NCBI RefSeq assembly: GCF_901472495.1
Contig: NZ_LR590469.1
Location: forward strand, 1,922,001-1,986,000
Origin: Yersinia enterocolitica subsp. enterocolitica
Lineage (GTDB): Bacteria > Pseudomonadota > Gammaproteobacteria > Enterobacterales > Enterobacteriaceae
Length of the DNA stretch: 64,000 bases
Reading direction: 5' to 3'
Made by a program: the position numbers and the translations under genes. Each line of letters starts with the position of its first letter. Position 1 is the stretch's first letter. The notes under the pieces are model-generated. The model was not told where the DNA came from. It made no database searches and saw only the letters and a program-made list of their open reading frames with translations. This document shows positions 26,630 to 34,242 of this stretch, piece after piece.

Positions 26630-27268
26630 ATGGATGAAATCCACGTCATCATATTGACCATCGGGCTATTTGTACTCACATTTATTAATCCCGGCGCTAA
26701 TTTACTTGTTGTGGTTCAAACCAGTCTCAGCTCTGGTAAGAATGCAGGTTTACTCACCGGCTTGGGTGTGGCCTTAGGGGATGCGATTTACTCAGGATTG
26801 GGGTTATTTGGTATGGCAGCGCTGATTGCTGAAGGGGGAGCACTGTTCTCGGCAATTAAGATCGGCGGCGGTTTGTATCTGGTTTGGTATGCCTACAATA
26901 TGGTGCGCCATCGTCAAGAGCTGCACATGGGCATGGGTGCTGTCGCTACTTCGTCAATTACGCCTTGGTATGTGTTCTTCCGCCGTGGGCTGTTAACTGA
27001 TTTATCCAACCCGCAAACTGTGCTGTTTTTTATCAGTATTTTCTCGGTAACCCTCACCCCGACCACACCAGCATGGGCCAAAATGGTCGCCTGGCTCGGC
27101 ATTGTTGTGGCCTCAATCCTCTGGCGGTCATTGCTGAGTATGGCATTCTCCCGCCCGGCAGTACGCCGCGCGTATGGCAAGGTTCAGCACTTGTTAAGCG
27201 GTATTATCGGAGTCGCTGTTGGAGCCTTTGGGCTACGCTTAATTTATGAAGGGATAACCCGCCGCTGA
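26630..27268 (+). CDS. LysE/RhtB-family amino acid exporter
   Basis: A 212-residue inner-membrane protein with about six spans. The opening IGLFVLTFINPGANLLVVVQTSLSSGKNAGLLTGLGVALGD and FRRGLLTDLSNPQTVLFFISIFSVTL are the family's two signature regions (NPG and GLLTNLxNPK-like). Relatives export threonine, homoserine or other amino acids; the substrate here is unknown. Start set by CGGAGCC eight bases upstream. It is followed by a terminator at 27298. Confidence 0.87.
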   Translation: MDEIHVIILTIGLFVLTFINPGANLLVVVQTSLSSGKNAGLLTGLGVALGDAIYSGLGLFGMAALIAEGGALFSAIKIGGGLYLVWYAYNMVRHRQELHMGMGAVATSSITPWYVFFRRGLLTDLSNPQTVLFFISIFSVTLTPTTPAWAKMVAWLGIVVASILWRSLLSMAFSRPAVRRAYGKVQHLLSGIIGVAVGAFGLRLIYEGITRR

Positions 27269-27293
27269 TAGCAAAATATGATTGTTATCAGCA

Positions 27294-27833
27294 TCACAAA
27301 GGCTTCGCTTGGAGCCTTTTTTGTTCCTGTCGCAATTGCCGATACTCCAGCACTGTCAATACGATAACCACCAAGTCAAGAATAGTGATTAAAATCAGCA
27401 TAATAGAATGAGTAAAGGTATAACGATAAAGTTGATAGATAATAAATATGCTAAAAATGACTATTGCTGCTGGGTAATACCCCAGTTTTTTGCGCCACAA
27501 TCCAATAATGACCCATAACTTAACAATGCCATGAATTAATAAATAAAACGCGGCGAAATGCAGACTGCTGATGGAAAGGCTTTGCGCTGCATGCAGCAAA
27601 TAATTGGCAATTACATCGCCACGATCTTCGATAAATTCAACTTGAGTAATGCGATGCAATATATTCAATAAAAGCTGGGGGGTAACAAAAAAAGTTAAAA
27701 TACCCGCCACAATCTCCATGATAGCCAATATCGCTTTTAGCAGCAGGCTAACTTCAAAAACAGCATGAACATTCTTCTCCCCGAAGAGGTTATTACGCTC
27801 AAAACGGTTTCTCATATTCAACATCGCACTCAT
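27294..27833 (-). CDS. DUF2127 membrane protein
   Basis: A 179-residue protein with about four membrane spans (VSLLLKAILAIMEIVAGILTFFV, LHFAAFYLLIHGIVKLWVIIGLW, PAAIVIFSIFIIYQLY, ILITILDLVVIVLTVLEYRQL), matching the DUF2127 family. No enzyme motif is seen and function is unknown. Its last codons lie inside the terminator hairpin of the convergent exporter. The start could be at 27833 or at the internal ATG three codons later. Confidence 0.75.
   Translation of the reverse strand: MSAMLNMRNRFERNNLFGEKNVHAVFEVSLLLKAILAIMEIVAGILTFFVTPQLLLNILHRITQVEFIEDRGDVIANYLLHAAQSLSISSLHFAAFYLLIHGIVKLWVIIGLWRKKLGYYPAAIVIFSIFIIYQLYRYTFTHSIMLILITILDLVVIVLTVLEYRQLRQEQKRLQAKPL
27298..27322 (+). terminator. Terminator of the LysE-type exporter gene
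   Basis: AAAGGCT pairs with AGCCTTT and is followed by TTTTTT; 30 bp after the stop. The stem overlaps the 3' coding end of the DUF2127 gene on the other strand. Confidence 0.75.
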
Positions 27834-27923
27834 TCCCTGCGTGATAAAGCTTTGAAGAGTATTGATATAGAATAGCAGTTTACGCGGTGCCGGTTAATGC
27901 ACCGCTATTGAAATAGGCCAACA

Positions 27924-28160
27924 TTAGCGTTTTAGTGTTGCGCCATTACTCTGAATGACATCCCGATACCAATAGAAACTTTTCTTACGGCGACGTTCCA
28001 AGCTGCCATGACCACTATCATCACGATCAACATAAATAAAACCGTAGCGTTTAGATAATTCAGCTTTCGAAGCACTCACCAGGTCAATCGGCCCCCAACT
28101 GGGGTATCTCATTACTTCTAAGCTATCTTCAACAATAAACAGTGGCTTTTGATAACGATC
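27924..28160 (-). pseudogene. Remnant of a second 6-phospho-beta-glucosidase
   Basis: The readable frame gives DRYQKPLFIVED, then SLEVMRYPSWGPIDLVSASK, then AELSKRYGFIYVDRDDSG…KKSFYWYRDVIQSNG, clearly the C-terminus of a GH1 enzyme like AscB. Compared with intact AscB in this window, about 40 residues between LF(I/L)VE and the YxSWG motif are missing, including the GLG following the nucleophile, and everything before DRYQKP is gone. So it is an internally deleted 3' fragment of a bgl-type gene. It ends where a ferredoxin fragment begins on the opposite strand. Confidence 0.85.
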
Positions 28161-28162
28161 CC

Positions 28163-28264
28163 ACCTTAGTGGATAAATTGTGTGATGGGTGCGGTGAATG
28201 TGCTGTTAGATGCCCAGCCATGGCACTTGAAATGACATTATCGAATAGGAACGTGAGAGGCTGA
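28163..28264 (+). pseudogene. Remnant of a 4Fe-4S ferredoxin-type gene
   Basis: Reading from 28163 gives TLVDKLCDGCGECAVRCPAM, then ALEMTLSNRNVRG and a stop at 28262-28264. CDGCGECAVRCP is the complete CxxCxxCxxxCP cluster-binding motif of bacterial ferredoxins. There is no start codon with a ribosome site, and the frame is closed by a stop just upstream (28136). I read it as the 3' end of an iron-sulfur protein gene whose front was deleted. The parent protein cannot be named. Confidence 0.75.
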
Positions 28265-28329
28265 ATCAGAGACTGCTGGGGAAATAAACTCATGCCCCGA
28301 GAACTTCAGGGCATGAGTATTAAAGAGGT

Positions 28330-28986
28330 TTATATGCCATCTTTACCATATTGCGGGGAGCGGGGGCCGTACAAAATACCGTTTGGTGTCCCGGCAGACA
28401 GCATTCTGGCGCTGGTGATAGCAGCAATATCATGACTTTTGTCGGTCATGGTATTGGCAATCTGAGAGACCGCAGCCTGAACTAACATACCGATAATGCC
28501 ACCGGAAGAATTATTCCCTTCATCGCTGGATGCAGTAGCACTGCCACTCCACAGCAGCTTACCGGTTTTCAAATCAACCAGTTTTGCATTTGCCGTTACG
28601 CGTGTATCGCTGGTCAGTATCTGATATGACGTACCATATTGGACAATGGTAATGTACAGTGCGGCATCAGCACCAAAGATCTTGTGAAGTTTGGCCGGGC
28701 TTACAGCACTGATATCAGCGGCGTTAGTCATACCATTTTGTTTGAAGGTCTCTTCAACGACGGCTACTGGCAATACGTAGTAACCCGCTTCAGATAAAGG
28801 GTAAGTGACCTGAGACAGCATCCCATGGCTGGCTTCCACTTCAGGTGACTGATTTTGTGGCAACAGAACCAAAATGCTCTTTGGCTTACTTTGCTTAAAA
28901 GCTGAATAATCCTGGCTGACTGGCTTGGCACAACCGGTCAATAGCAGCGCCATCATGACCGCACATACTGCAAAAATAGCTTTCAT
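28330..28986 (-). CDS. DUF799 lipoprotein (GNA1162-like)
   Basis: A 218-residue lipoprotein with lipobox LLLTGCA (Cys19). The body (KSILVLLPQNQSPEVEASHGMLSQVTYPLSEAGYYVLPVAVVEETFKQNG) matches the DUF799 family, whose Neisseria member GNA1162 is a surface-linked antigen with a TolB-like fold. Its ATG overlaps the stop of the DUF4810 gene (ATGA). Third gene of a lipoprotein operon from 30049. Function unknown. Confidence 0.83.
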   Translation of the reverse strand: MKAIFAVCAVMMALLLTGCAKPVSQDYSAFKQSKPKSILVLLPQNQSPEVEASHGMLSQVTYPLSEAGYYVLPVAVVEETFKQNGMTNAADISAVSPAKLHKIFGADAALYITIVQYGTSYQILTSDTRVTANAKLVDLKTGKLLWSGSATASSDEGNNSSGGIIGMLVQAAVSQIANTMTDKSHDIAAITSARMLSAGTPNGILYGPRSPQYGKDGI

Positions 28987-29339
28987 TTAAATGCCCCTTT
29001 ATCCTTGCTCATCAAGAAATCCATAAACGGAGCGGACTCAGGGAATGCCGATTTCTCCGTATTAAACTCAGTCATTGCCAGGTCGGTATGACCGGTATTG
29101 CCATACAGCATGCCCAGATGTGCATGTAAACCTGGAGGGACGGGCAAACCTTGCGCGCGAGACTTTTCAATGCTCTCTTTTAAGGCTGCAATTTGCTGTT
29201 CAGGGCTGGCATCGGATTTATAATATTCATAAACCGTAGATTGATAATTATCCCAGTGGTAAATAGGTTTCGGTGCCGTAGCACAACCAGCCAACACGCT
29301 GGCTGCTAATAGCAGAGATATCTTTTGTGTCAGTTTCAT
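28983..29339 (-). CDS. DUF4810 lipoprotein
   Basis: A 118-residue lipoprotein: signal LTQKISLLLAASVLAGCA (lipobox Cys about 19), then YHWDNYQSTVYEYYKSDASPEQQI and a short TPR-like helical part (LHAHLGMLYGNTGHTDLAMTEFNTEKSAFPES). This is the DUF4810 family, regularly found between CsgG- and DUF799-type genes. Start at 29339 is set by the signal peptide; the frame is open 16 codons further. The TPR-like fold suggests a scaffold role, which is inference. Confidence 0.8.
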   Translation of the reverse strand: MKLTQKISLLLAASVLAGCATAPKPIYHWDNYQSTVYEYYKSDASPEQQIAALKESIEKSRAQGLPVPPGLHAHLGMLYGNTGHTDLAMTEFNTEKSAFPESAPFMDFLMSKDKGAFK

Positions 29340-29368
29340 CTTGCAGTATCCATACTCGTTATTAAGTT

Positions 29369-30049
29369 TTATTTCGCAGGCTGCCATGCGCCTGATTCAA
29401 TACCCGCGACCAAATTATTGACGGCTTCACGGATAGCTAAATCCAGCACTTTGCCGTTCAAGGTTGAGTCATAACTTGCCGTGCCACCAAAGCCAATGAC
29501 TTCACGGTTGGACAGTTCATACTCGCCAGCACCTTGTGAAGAAAACACCACTTCTGAGGTATTAACATTGACGATATTCAGATTAACTTTGGCGTAAGCC
29601 ACCTGAGATTTGCCCCGACCTAAAATGCCAAAGAGCTGACGGTCTCCGGTTTCTTTGCGGCCAAACTCGGTCACATCACCAGTAACAACGTAGGTCGCCC
29701 CTTTCAACTGCTGACTTTTCCCGGAAATTGCCGCTTCGTTTTTTAACTCTTCCATATTGGTACGCTCTAATACATTAAAGCGGCCAGTTTGTTGTAAGTG
29801 CGTCACCAGAATGGTTTTTGACTGATTCCCTAAACGGTCCACACCATCGGAGAAGATTCCGCTCATATAGCTTGAACGATTGTCAAATTTTCCAACGGAA
29901 ATAGGACTGCGGGGGCCATTATATTGCGTACCATAAGACGTAACTTTTGCTACCTCTAACGAACGTGAAGATTCGGTTGCACAACCGCTTAATAAAACGG
30001 TGGTTATTAACGTGGTAGCCAGAAATATTTTTTTCATCATAAACTTCAT
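29369..30049 (-). CDS. CsgG-family lipoprotein
   Basis: A 226-residue lipoprotein with lipobox LLSGCA and a CsgG domain (ISVGKFDNRSSYMSGIFSDGVDRLGNQSKTILVTHLQQTGRFNVLERTNMEELKNEAA…GATYVVTGDVTEFGRKE). CsgG itself forms the nonameric outer-membrane pore that secretes curli; this protein lacks curli partners in the neighbourhood and is shorter than CsgG (about 277). First gene of the CsgG/DUF4810/DUF799 operon. Starts at 30049, 30040 and 30037 are all possible. A pore or an envelope-stability role is inferred only from the family. Confidence 0.82.
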   Translation of the reverse strand: MKFMMKKIFLATTLITTVLLSGCATESSRSLEVAKVTSYGTQYNGPRSPISVGKFDNRSSYMSGIFSDGVDRLGNQSKTILVTHLQQTGRFNVLERTNMEELKNEAAISGKSQQLKGATYVVTGDVTEFGRKETGDRQLFGILGRGKSQVAYAKVNLNIVNVNTSEVVFSSQGAGEYELSNREVIGFGGTASYDSTLNGKVLDLAIREAVNNLVAGIESGAWQPAK

Positions 30050-30561
30050 ATTCTCAATAAAAGATTGAATGCCATAATTTGAAGAAATAAATAATGGAAA
30101 TTTAACTTAAGTTAAAACAAATCGCCTTTGAAAATACAAACAAATAATAACCAACAGTTACTATTGATAAGCGAAGGTGTATTTATTGTTGATTTACAAG
30201 GTTTTTTGCTCGTGCAAGAATAGTAACAGATATGAAATGTTATTAAAAATATTTAAATCTAAAAAACGCGGAGAAATTTAACTTAACACCTGAAGATATT
30301 TATATTTTAAATAACGTTTATTTTATCACTTATTATATCTACTTATATAACATTGAGATGTTTGTAGTTTGTTATATATTGTTGTAGATTCGTTACGGGC
30401 CTATTCAGGGGGAAGTGTTATCTGAGACAAGACAAGAAGGCTCCATCCTTGATTCTAAATATCTCTCATTTTAGCGAATGCACTAAATAAGTAACCCCGT
30501 ATTGCTGATACCAGTACAATGTCTGCATCTTGAAGTACCTTGTTGCCACAGGAGTTACACC
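30050..30561. promoter_or_regulatory. Long AT-rich leader region between CsgG operon and hicB
   Basis: About 510 bp, strongly AT-rich from 30060 to 30400, with no credible gene. It must hold the promoters of the lipoprotein operon (leftward) and of hicB (rightward). AT-richness of this kind attracts H-NS, so silencing is plausible but untested. No clear operator palindrome was recognised. Confidence 0.5.
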
Positions 30562-30993
30562 GTGCACCATTACCCAGCCAGCTATACCTATGATGAAGCC
30601 AGCGGCGAATACCATATCCATTACCGCGACTTTCCAGAATCGGGTTCTGTGACTTACTCGGCCGATGACATAGAGTTAGAAGCACAAGATGGCATTAAAA
30701 ATGGCATCGCCGCACAAATAGAAGAACAGCGCCCTGTCCCTGCACCATCGGCAATGCAACCGGATGATATTGCTATTCACGTACCGATTCTGGTGCGCCT
30801 GAAAGCAGAATTGCACAATGCCATGCTCACCACTCAAACCCGCAAAGCCGATATGGCCCGTAAGTTAGGTTTGAATGCAGCTCAAATGGATCGTCTGCTG
30901 GATGTGTATTACGCCTCCAAGGTTGAAGCTCTGGAACAAGCCCTTTATTTACTGGGTTTTGAAGCTGAAGTGGCGGTAAGAAAAGTCGGATAA
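30562..30993 (+). CDS. Solitary HicB-family antitoxin-like protein
   Basis: A 143-residue protein. Residues 1-50 are the HicB partial RNase-H-like fold (HYPASYTYDEASGEYHIHYRDFPESGSVTYSADD), and residues about 80-140 form a helical DNA-binding part (ILVRLKAELHNAMLTTQTRKADMARKLGLNAAQMDRLLDV). I chose GTG 30562 because AGGAG is seven bases upstream and the HicB fold starts there. No HicA toxin (about 60 residues with a conserved histidine) is found beside it, so it is either an orphan regulator or an antitoxin that lost its partner. Confidence 0.8.
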   Translation: MHHYPASYTYDEASGEYHIHYRDFPESGSVTYSADDIELEAQDGIKNGIAAQIEEQRPVPAPSAMQPDDIAIHVPILVRLKAELHNAMLTTQTRKADMARKLGLNAAQMDRLLDVYYASKVEALEQALYLLGFEAEVAVRKVG

Positions 30994-31258
30994 TTAAGCT
31001 ACCCCAATCGTTATCGCTTAAATTTAAGCCAAGAGAGTAACAAATTGTTATTAAGCGATAATTTAAAAAAACGTTAATAGCTTCACACTTCAATACATTG
31101 ACTAACATTAATTACTGTTTCTGTATAAAAGTGTGATCTAATGCATAAAATTACAGTATTGAAAATCGCTCTCTATTGGGATTACATTAGCGCCATCGAC
31201 TCGTAGACAGTGACTGAGTGACTCAGGCTGGCGAGGTGCTCCAAGGGGGAGTGGTTAA

Positions 31259-31333
31259 ATGAAGTATTTCTTTATGGGTATCTCAATTATGTTGGTGGTT
31301 TGGGTTGGCACCTTCATGATGATGGTCGAATAG
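31259..31333 (+). CDS. 24-residue single-span membrane peptide
   Basis: ATG at 31259 opens a 24-codon frame encoding MKYFFMGISIMLVVWVGTFM, then MMVE. It is one hydrophobic span flanked by Lys2 and Glu24. A purine-rich GGGGGAG lies seven bases upstream and a strong terminator at 31369 follows. Many enterobacterial membrane peptides of this size are real and stress-induced, but I do not recognise this one by name. The 130 bp upstream (31130-31250) could form a structured leader. Confidence 0.55.
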   Translation: MKYFFMGISIMLVVWVGTFMMMVE

Positions 31334-31368
31334 TACTCGACTGAGATATTTACTACCTGACATCGTAT

Positions 31369-31390
31369 AAAGGGCGCATTTGCGCCCTTT
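31369..31390. terminator. Bidirectional terminator before cybB
   Basis: AAAGGGCGCA pairs with TGCGCCCTTT around a two-base loop, between the small-peptide frame and the convergent cybB stop; A and T runs on both sides let it act in either direction. Confidence 0.8.
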
Positions 31391-31408
31391 ATCATTTTAA
31401 ACTCTATA

Positions 31409-31933
31409 TCATTTACCCGGCATCATTCTACGCAAAGTATCATCGCGACGAATATAGTGATGATAAAGCGCCGCCAATGCATGAGCACCAATCACGAAAT
31501 ATCCTAAATTAGCAATTAATTCATGTGCTTGTTTTAGATAAGCCCGCGCTTCATCATTCGGTGTCACCCATTGCGGGACTTGCCAGCCGAGCAAGAACCA
31601 GGTTTTCCCACCATAGGCCTGCGCCAAAACCCCCAAAATTGGCAACGATAAAAACATCAGATACAGGCACCAATGTAAAATATGTGCCCCTAATAGCTGC
31701 CAGTCAGGCAATCTTGGTGTGATAGGAGGGATTGTATTTTTGTGACGCAACCAGAGTCGCACCAGCATAAGCAACCAAACAGAAATACCAAAGTTGAAAT
31801 GCAGGTTTTTTACCAGGGTTCGGTCTTCATCAGGCACAGTGTCACTGAGCAGCATGGCTGCATAAGTCAAAATGACCATCAATAACGTCAGCCAATGTAA
31901 GGTTATCTGGGGTAATGAATAACGATTTCTCAT
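31409..31933 (-). CDS. cybB: Cytochrome b561 (CybB)
   Basis: A 174-residue inner-membrane cytochrome with four spans; E. coli CybB has 176. Heme-ligand histidines are in ITLHWLTLL, HILHWCLYL, QAHELIANLGYFVIGAHALAALYHH. It oxidises quinol and can pass electrons to superoxide or other acceptors in homologues. ATG 31933 is preceded by GGAG nine bases upstream; a GTG five codons earlier is rejected. Monocistronic. Confidence 0.9.
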   Translation of the reverse strand: MRNRYSLPQITLHWLTLLMVILTYAAMLLSDTVPDEDRTLVKNLHFNFGISVWLLMLVRLWLRHKNTIPPITPRLPDWQLLGAHILHWCLYLMFLSLPILGVLAQAYGGKTWFLLGWQVPQWVTPNDEARAYLKQAHELIANLGYFVIGAHALAALYHHYIRRDDTLRRMMPGK

Positions 31934-32101
31934 AGCCGCACGCTCCACTTAAATAACTCAATTAATCATAAGTATGATGTAAATAGATGAAGAGAACATG
32001 AAGAAGGATGGGTAATGTAGTGAAGACGTGTTTTTATTCTGACTGAAGATCGAAACCACCAGCCAGAATAAGTGTATACGGCGCTAAAAATCGCGAGCAA
32101 G

Positions 32102-33337
32102 TTAAGCCGTTTCGCTCGGAGTCGATTTCCCCGGTTTCAGCAAACCATCCGCACGGAACATACTTTTAATCCCGCGCACCGCCTGGCGGATCCGGTCCTG
32201 ATTCTCAATCAGAGCGAAACGGACGTGGGTATCACCATAATCTCCAAAGCCAATCCCCGGCGAGACACAGACTTTCGCATCAGACAGCAAACGTTTAGCA
32301 AACTCTAATGATCCTAAATGCGCATAAGGTTCGGGAATTTTAGCCCAGACGTACATGGCTGCTTTCGGGTTTTCAACCATCCAGCCCGCTTCGTGCAGCC
32401 CACGAACCAAGGCATTACGGCGTTGGCGGTATTGTTCGGCGATATCACGCACACACTGTTGATCCCCTTCCAGCGCAGCAATAGCTGCAACCTGTAATGG
32501 GGTAAAGGTGCCGTAGTCGTGATAGCTCTTAATCCGCGCCAATGCATTGACCAACTCGGGGTTGCCGACCATAAAACCAATACGCCAGCCCGCCATATTG
32601 TAGCTTTTAGATAAGGTAAAGAATTCAACTGCAATATCTTTTGCACCCGGTACTTGCATGATTGATGGGGCTTTCCAGCCATCATACACAATGTCGGCAT
32701 AAGCCAAATCATGCACCACCAGCACATCATATTGCTTCGCCAGCGCCACAACGCGCTCGAAAAAGTCCAGCTCGACACATTGCGCCGTCGGATTAGACGG
32801 GAAACCGAGGATCATCATTTTCGGTTTCGGAATAGTTTCGCGGATGGCTCTTTCCAATTCACCAAAGAAATCAATACCTTCGGTCAATGGAACCGAACGC
32901 ACTTGTGCGCCAGCAATTACCGCACCGTAGATATGAATAGGATAACTGGGATTAGGCACCAGCACGGTATCACCGTGATCCAATGTCGCCAGCATCAAAT
33001 GCGCCAACCCCTCTTTCGAGCCGATGGTGACAATGGCTTCACTTTCAGGGTCAATATCTACCTGATAACGATCCGCATACCAACGCGAAATCGCCCTGCG
33101 CAAGCGAGGTATCCCGCGCGAGGTTGAATAGCCGTGAGTGTCTTCACGTTGTGCGACGCTGCACATTTTCTCAACAATATGCGGCGGCGTCGGGCCATCC
33201 GGATTACCCATACTAAAATCAATGATGTCTTCACCACGGCGACGCGCGGCCATCTTCAACTCAGCAGTGATATTGAAAACATAAGGGGGAAGACGATCAA
33301 TTCGGGTAAAACGACGTTTGGAAGGGGATTCAGCCAT
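32102..33337 (-). CDS. alaC: Alanine aminotransferase AlaC
   Basis: A 411-residue class I PLP aminotransferase making alanine from pyruvate and glutamate. The PLP lysine is Lys244 in TLSKSYNMAGWRIGF; other family marks are GNPDGPTPPHI, PNPSYPIHIYGA, GFPSNPTAQCVEL and the arginine in THVRFALIEN. Length equals E. coli AlaC. In E. coli alaC is also next to ypdAB, so the neighbourhood is conserved. Pyruvate links it to the sensor system encoded 2.3 kb away. Confidence 0.94.
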   Translation of the reverse strand: MAESPSKRRFTRIDRLPPYVFNITAELKMAARRRGEDIIDFSMGNPDGPTPPHIVEKMCSVAQREDTHGYSTSRGIPRLRRAISRWYADRYQVDIDPESEAIVTIGSKEGLAHLMLATLDHGDTVLVPNPSYPIHIYGAVIAGAQVRSVPLTEGIDFFGELERAIRETIPKPKMMILGFPSNPTAQCVELDFFERVVALAKQYDVLVVHDLAYADIVYDGWKAPSIMQVPGAKDIAVEFFTLSKSYNMAGWRIGFMVGNPELVNALARIKSYHDYGTFTPLQVAAIAALEGDQQCVRDIAEQYRQRRNALVRGLHEAGWMVENPKAAMYVWAKIPEPYAHLGSLEFAKRLLSDAKVCVSPGIGFGDYGDTHVRFALIENQDRIRQAVRGIKSMFRADGLLKPGKSTPSETA

Positions 33338-33468
33338 AATTTCCTCAGGGATACGTTAGCGCCCGGACCGTCCGAGCGACGCTGACCAATAAATGGTCTA
33401 TTGATGAACATATCCCAGCGCTGATTAACTGTCGATAGGCTGATAACAAATATCCAACTCATCGGAGT

Positions 33469-34041
33469 TCAATGCGATAGCTCAAATTCACTATCCAACA
33501 GCCCCAATACCCAGTCATCACACCATTGCCCATCCAACTGGAAATTATCACGCAAGGTGCCTTCCAACTGAAAGCCGCAGCTCTCCAACGTCCGCCGCGA
33601 AGCAGTGTTCCCTACGGTGACTGTGGCTTTCATTTTATGGAATTGGCATTGTTGAAAGCCAAATTCCAGCACTGCCATCAGTGATTCTTTCGCAAAACCC
33701 TTGCCGTGATAAGACGGCAATATGGCATATCCCACCTCAGCTTGTTGCAGCGGCAGCCACTCAGCTAAAAAACCAGTCAACCCTATCGCCTGCCCACTTT
33801 CTCTTTCGCGGATAACCAAACATAACCAGTGATTGGAGGTTTTTTCCCACGGCATTAAACGTGATTCAAAGCGAACGCGTATTTCGGCCATTCCCTGCGG
33901 ATCAGCAATATAGCGCTGAACATCCGGGTCTTGATGCAATTGTAAAAACAGCGGCCAATCCTGCTCGACAAGACTGTCCAGCATCAACCGGGGTGTTCTC
34001 ACAGAAATGGAAGAGCAACTAAACATGGGGATCACTGGCAC
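33469..34041 (-). CDS. GNAT acetyltransferase, RimJ/RimL-like
   Basis: A 190-residue N-acetyltransferase of the RimJ/RimL-type (Acetyltransf_3). TPRLMLDSLVEQDWPLFLQLHQDPDVQRYI is the N-terminal arm, and YAILPSYHGKGFAKESLMAVLEFGF holds the acetyl-CoA-binding Q/RxxGxG/A-like loop; NTASRRTLESCGFQLEGTLRD is the family's closing motif. Start is GTG at 34041, seven bases after GAGGG; an ATG five codons in lacks a ribosome site. Substrate unknown. Confidence 0.8.
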   Translation of the reverse strand: MPVIPMFSCSSISVRTPRLMLDSLVEQDWPLFLQLHQDPDVQRYIADPQGMAEIRVRFESRLMPWEKTSNHWLCLVIRERESGQAIGLTGFLAEWLPLQQAEVGYAILPSYHGKGFAKESLMAVLEFGFQQCQFHKMKATVTVGNTASRRTLESCGFQLEGTLRDNFQLDGQWCDDWVLGLLDSEFELSH

Positions 34042-34242
34042 TATTTTTCCCTCGATTTGAAAATGTTAGCCGTAAAAAGAGGAGAAAAATTAAAGAGGAA
34101 ATTTTATGAAAACCTCATCCCTTTATTCTTCTCTATTTTACTTAAATAATGTTCACCTGAAGATAACAAAAAACAAACAAATGGTCAGCAAAACGCAACC
34201 ATGACTCTGGCCTCAACCTACAGCTATTGGAGAATCAACATT

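Noticed and set aside
29369..30049. Curli secretion channel csgG proper
   Set aside because: The protein is shorter than CsgG and no csgA, B, D, E or F genes are near; DUF4810 and DUF799 neighbours mark a different operon type.
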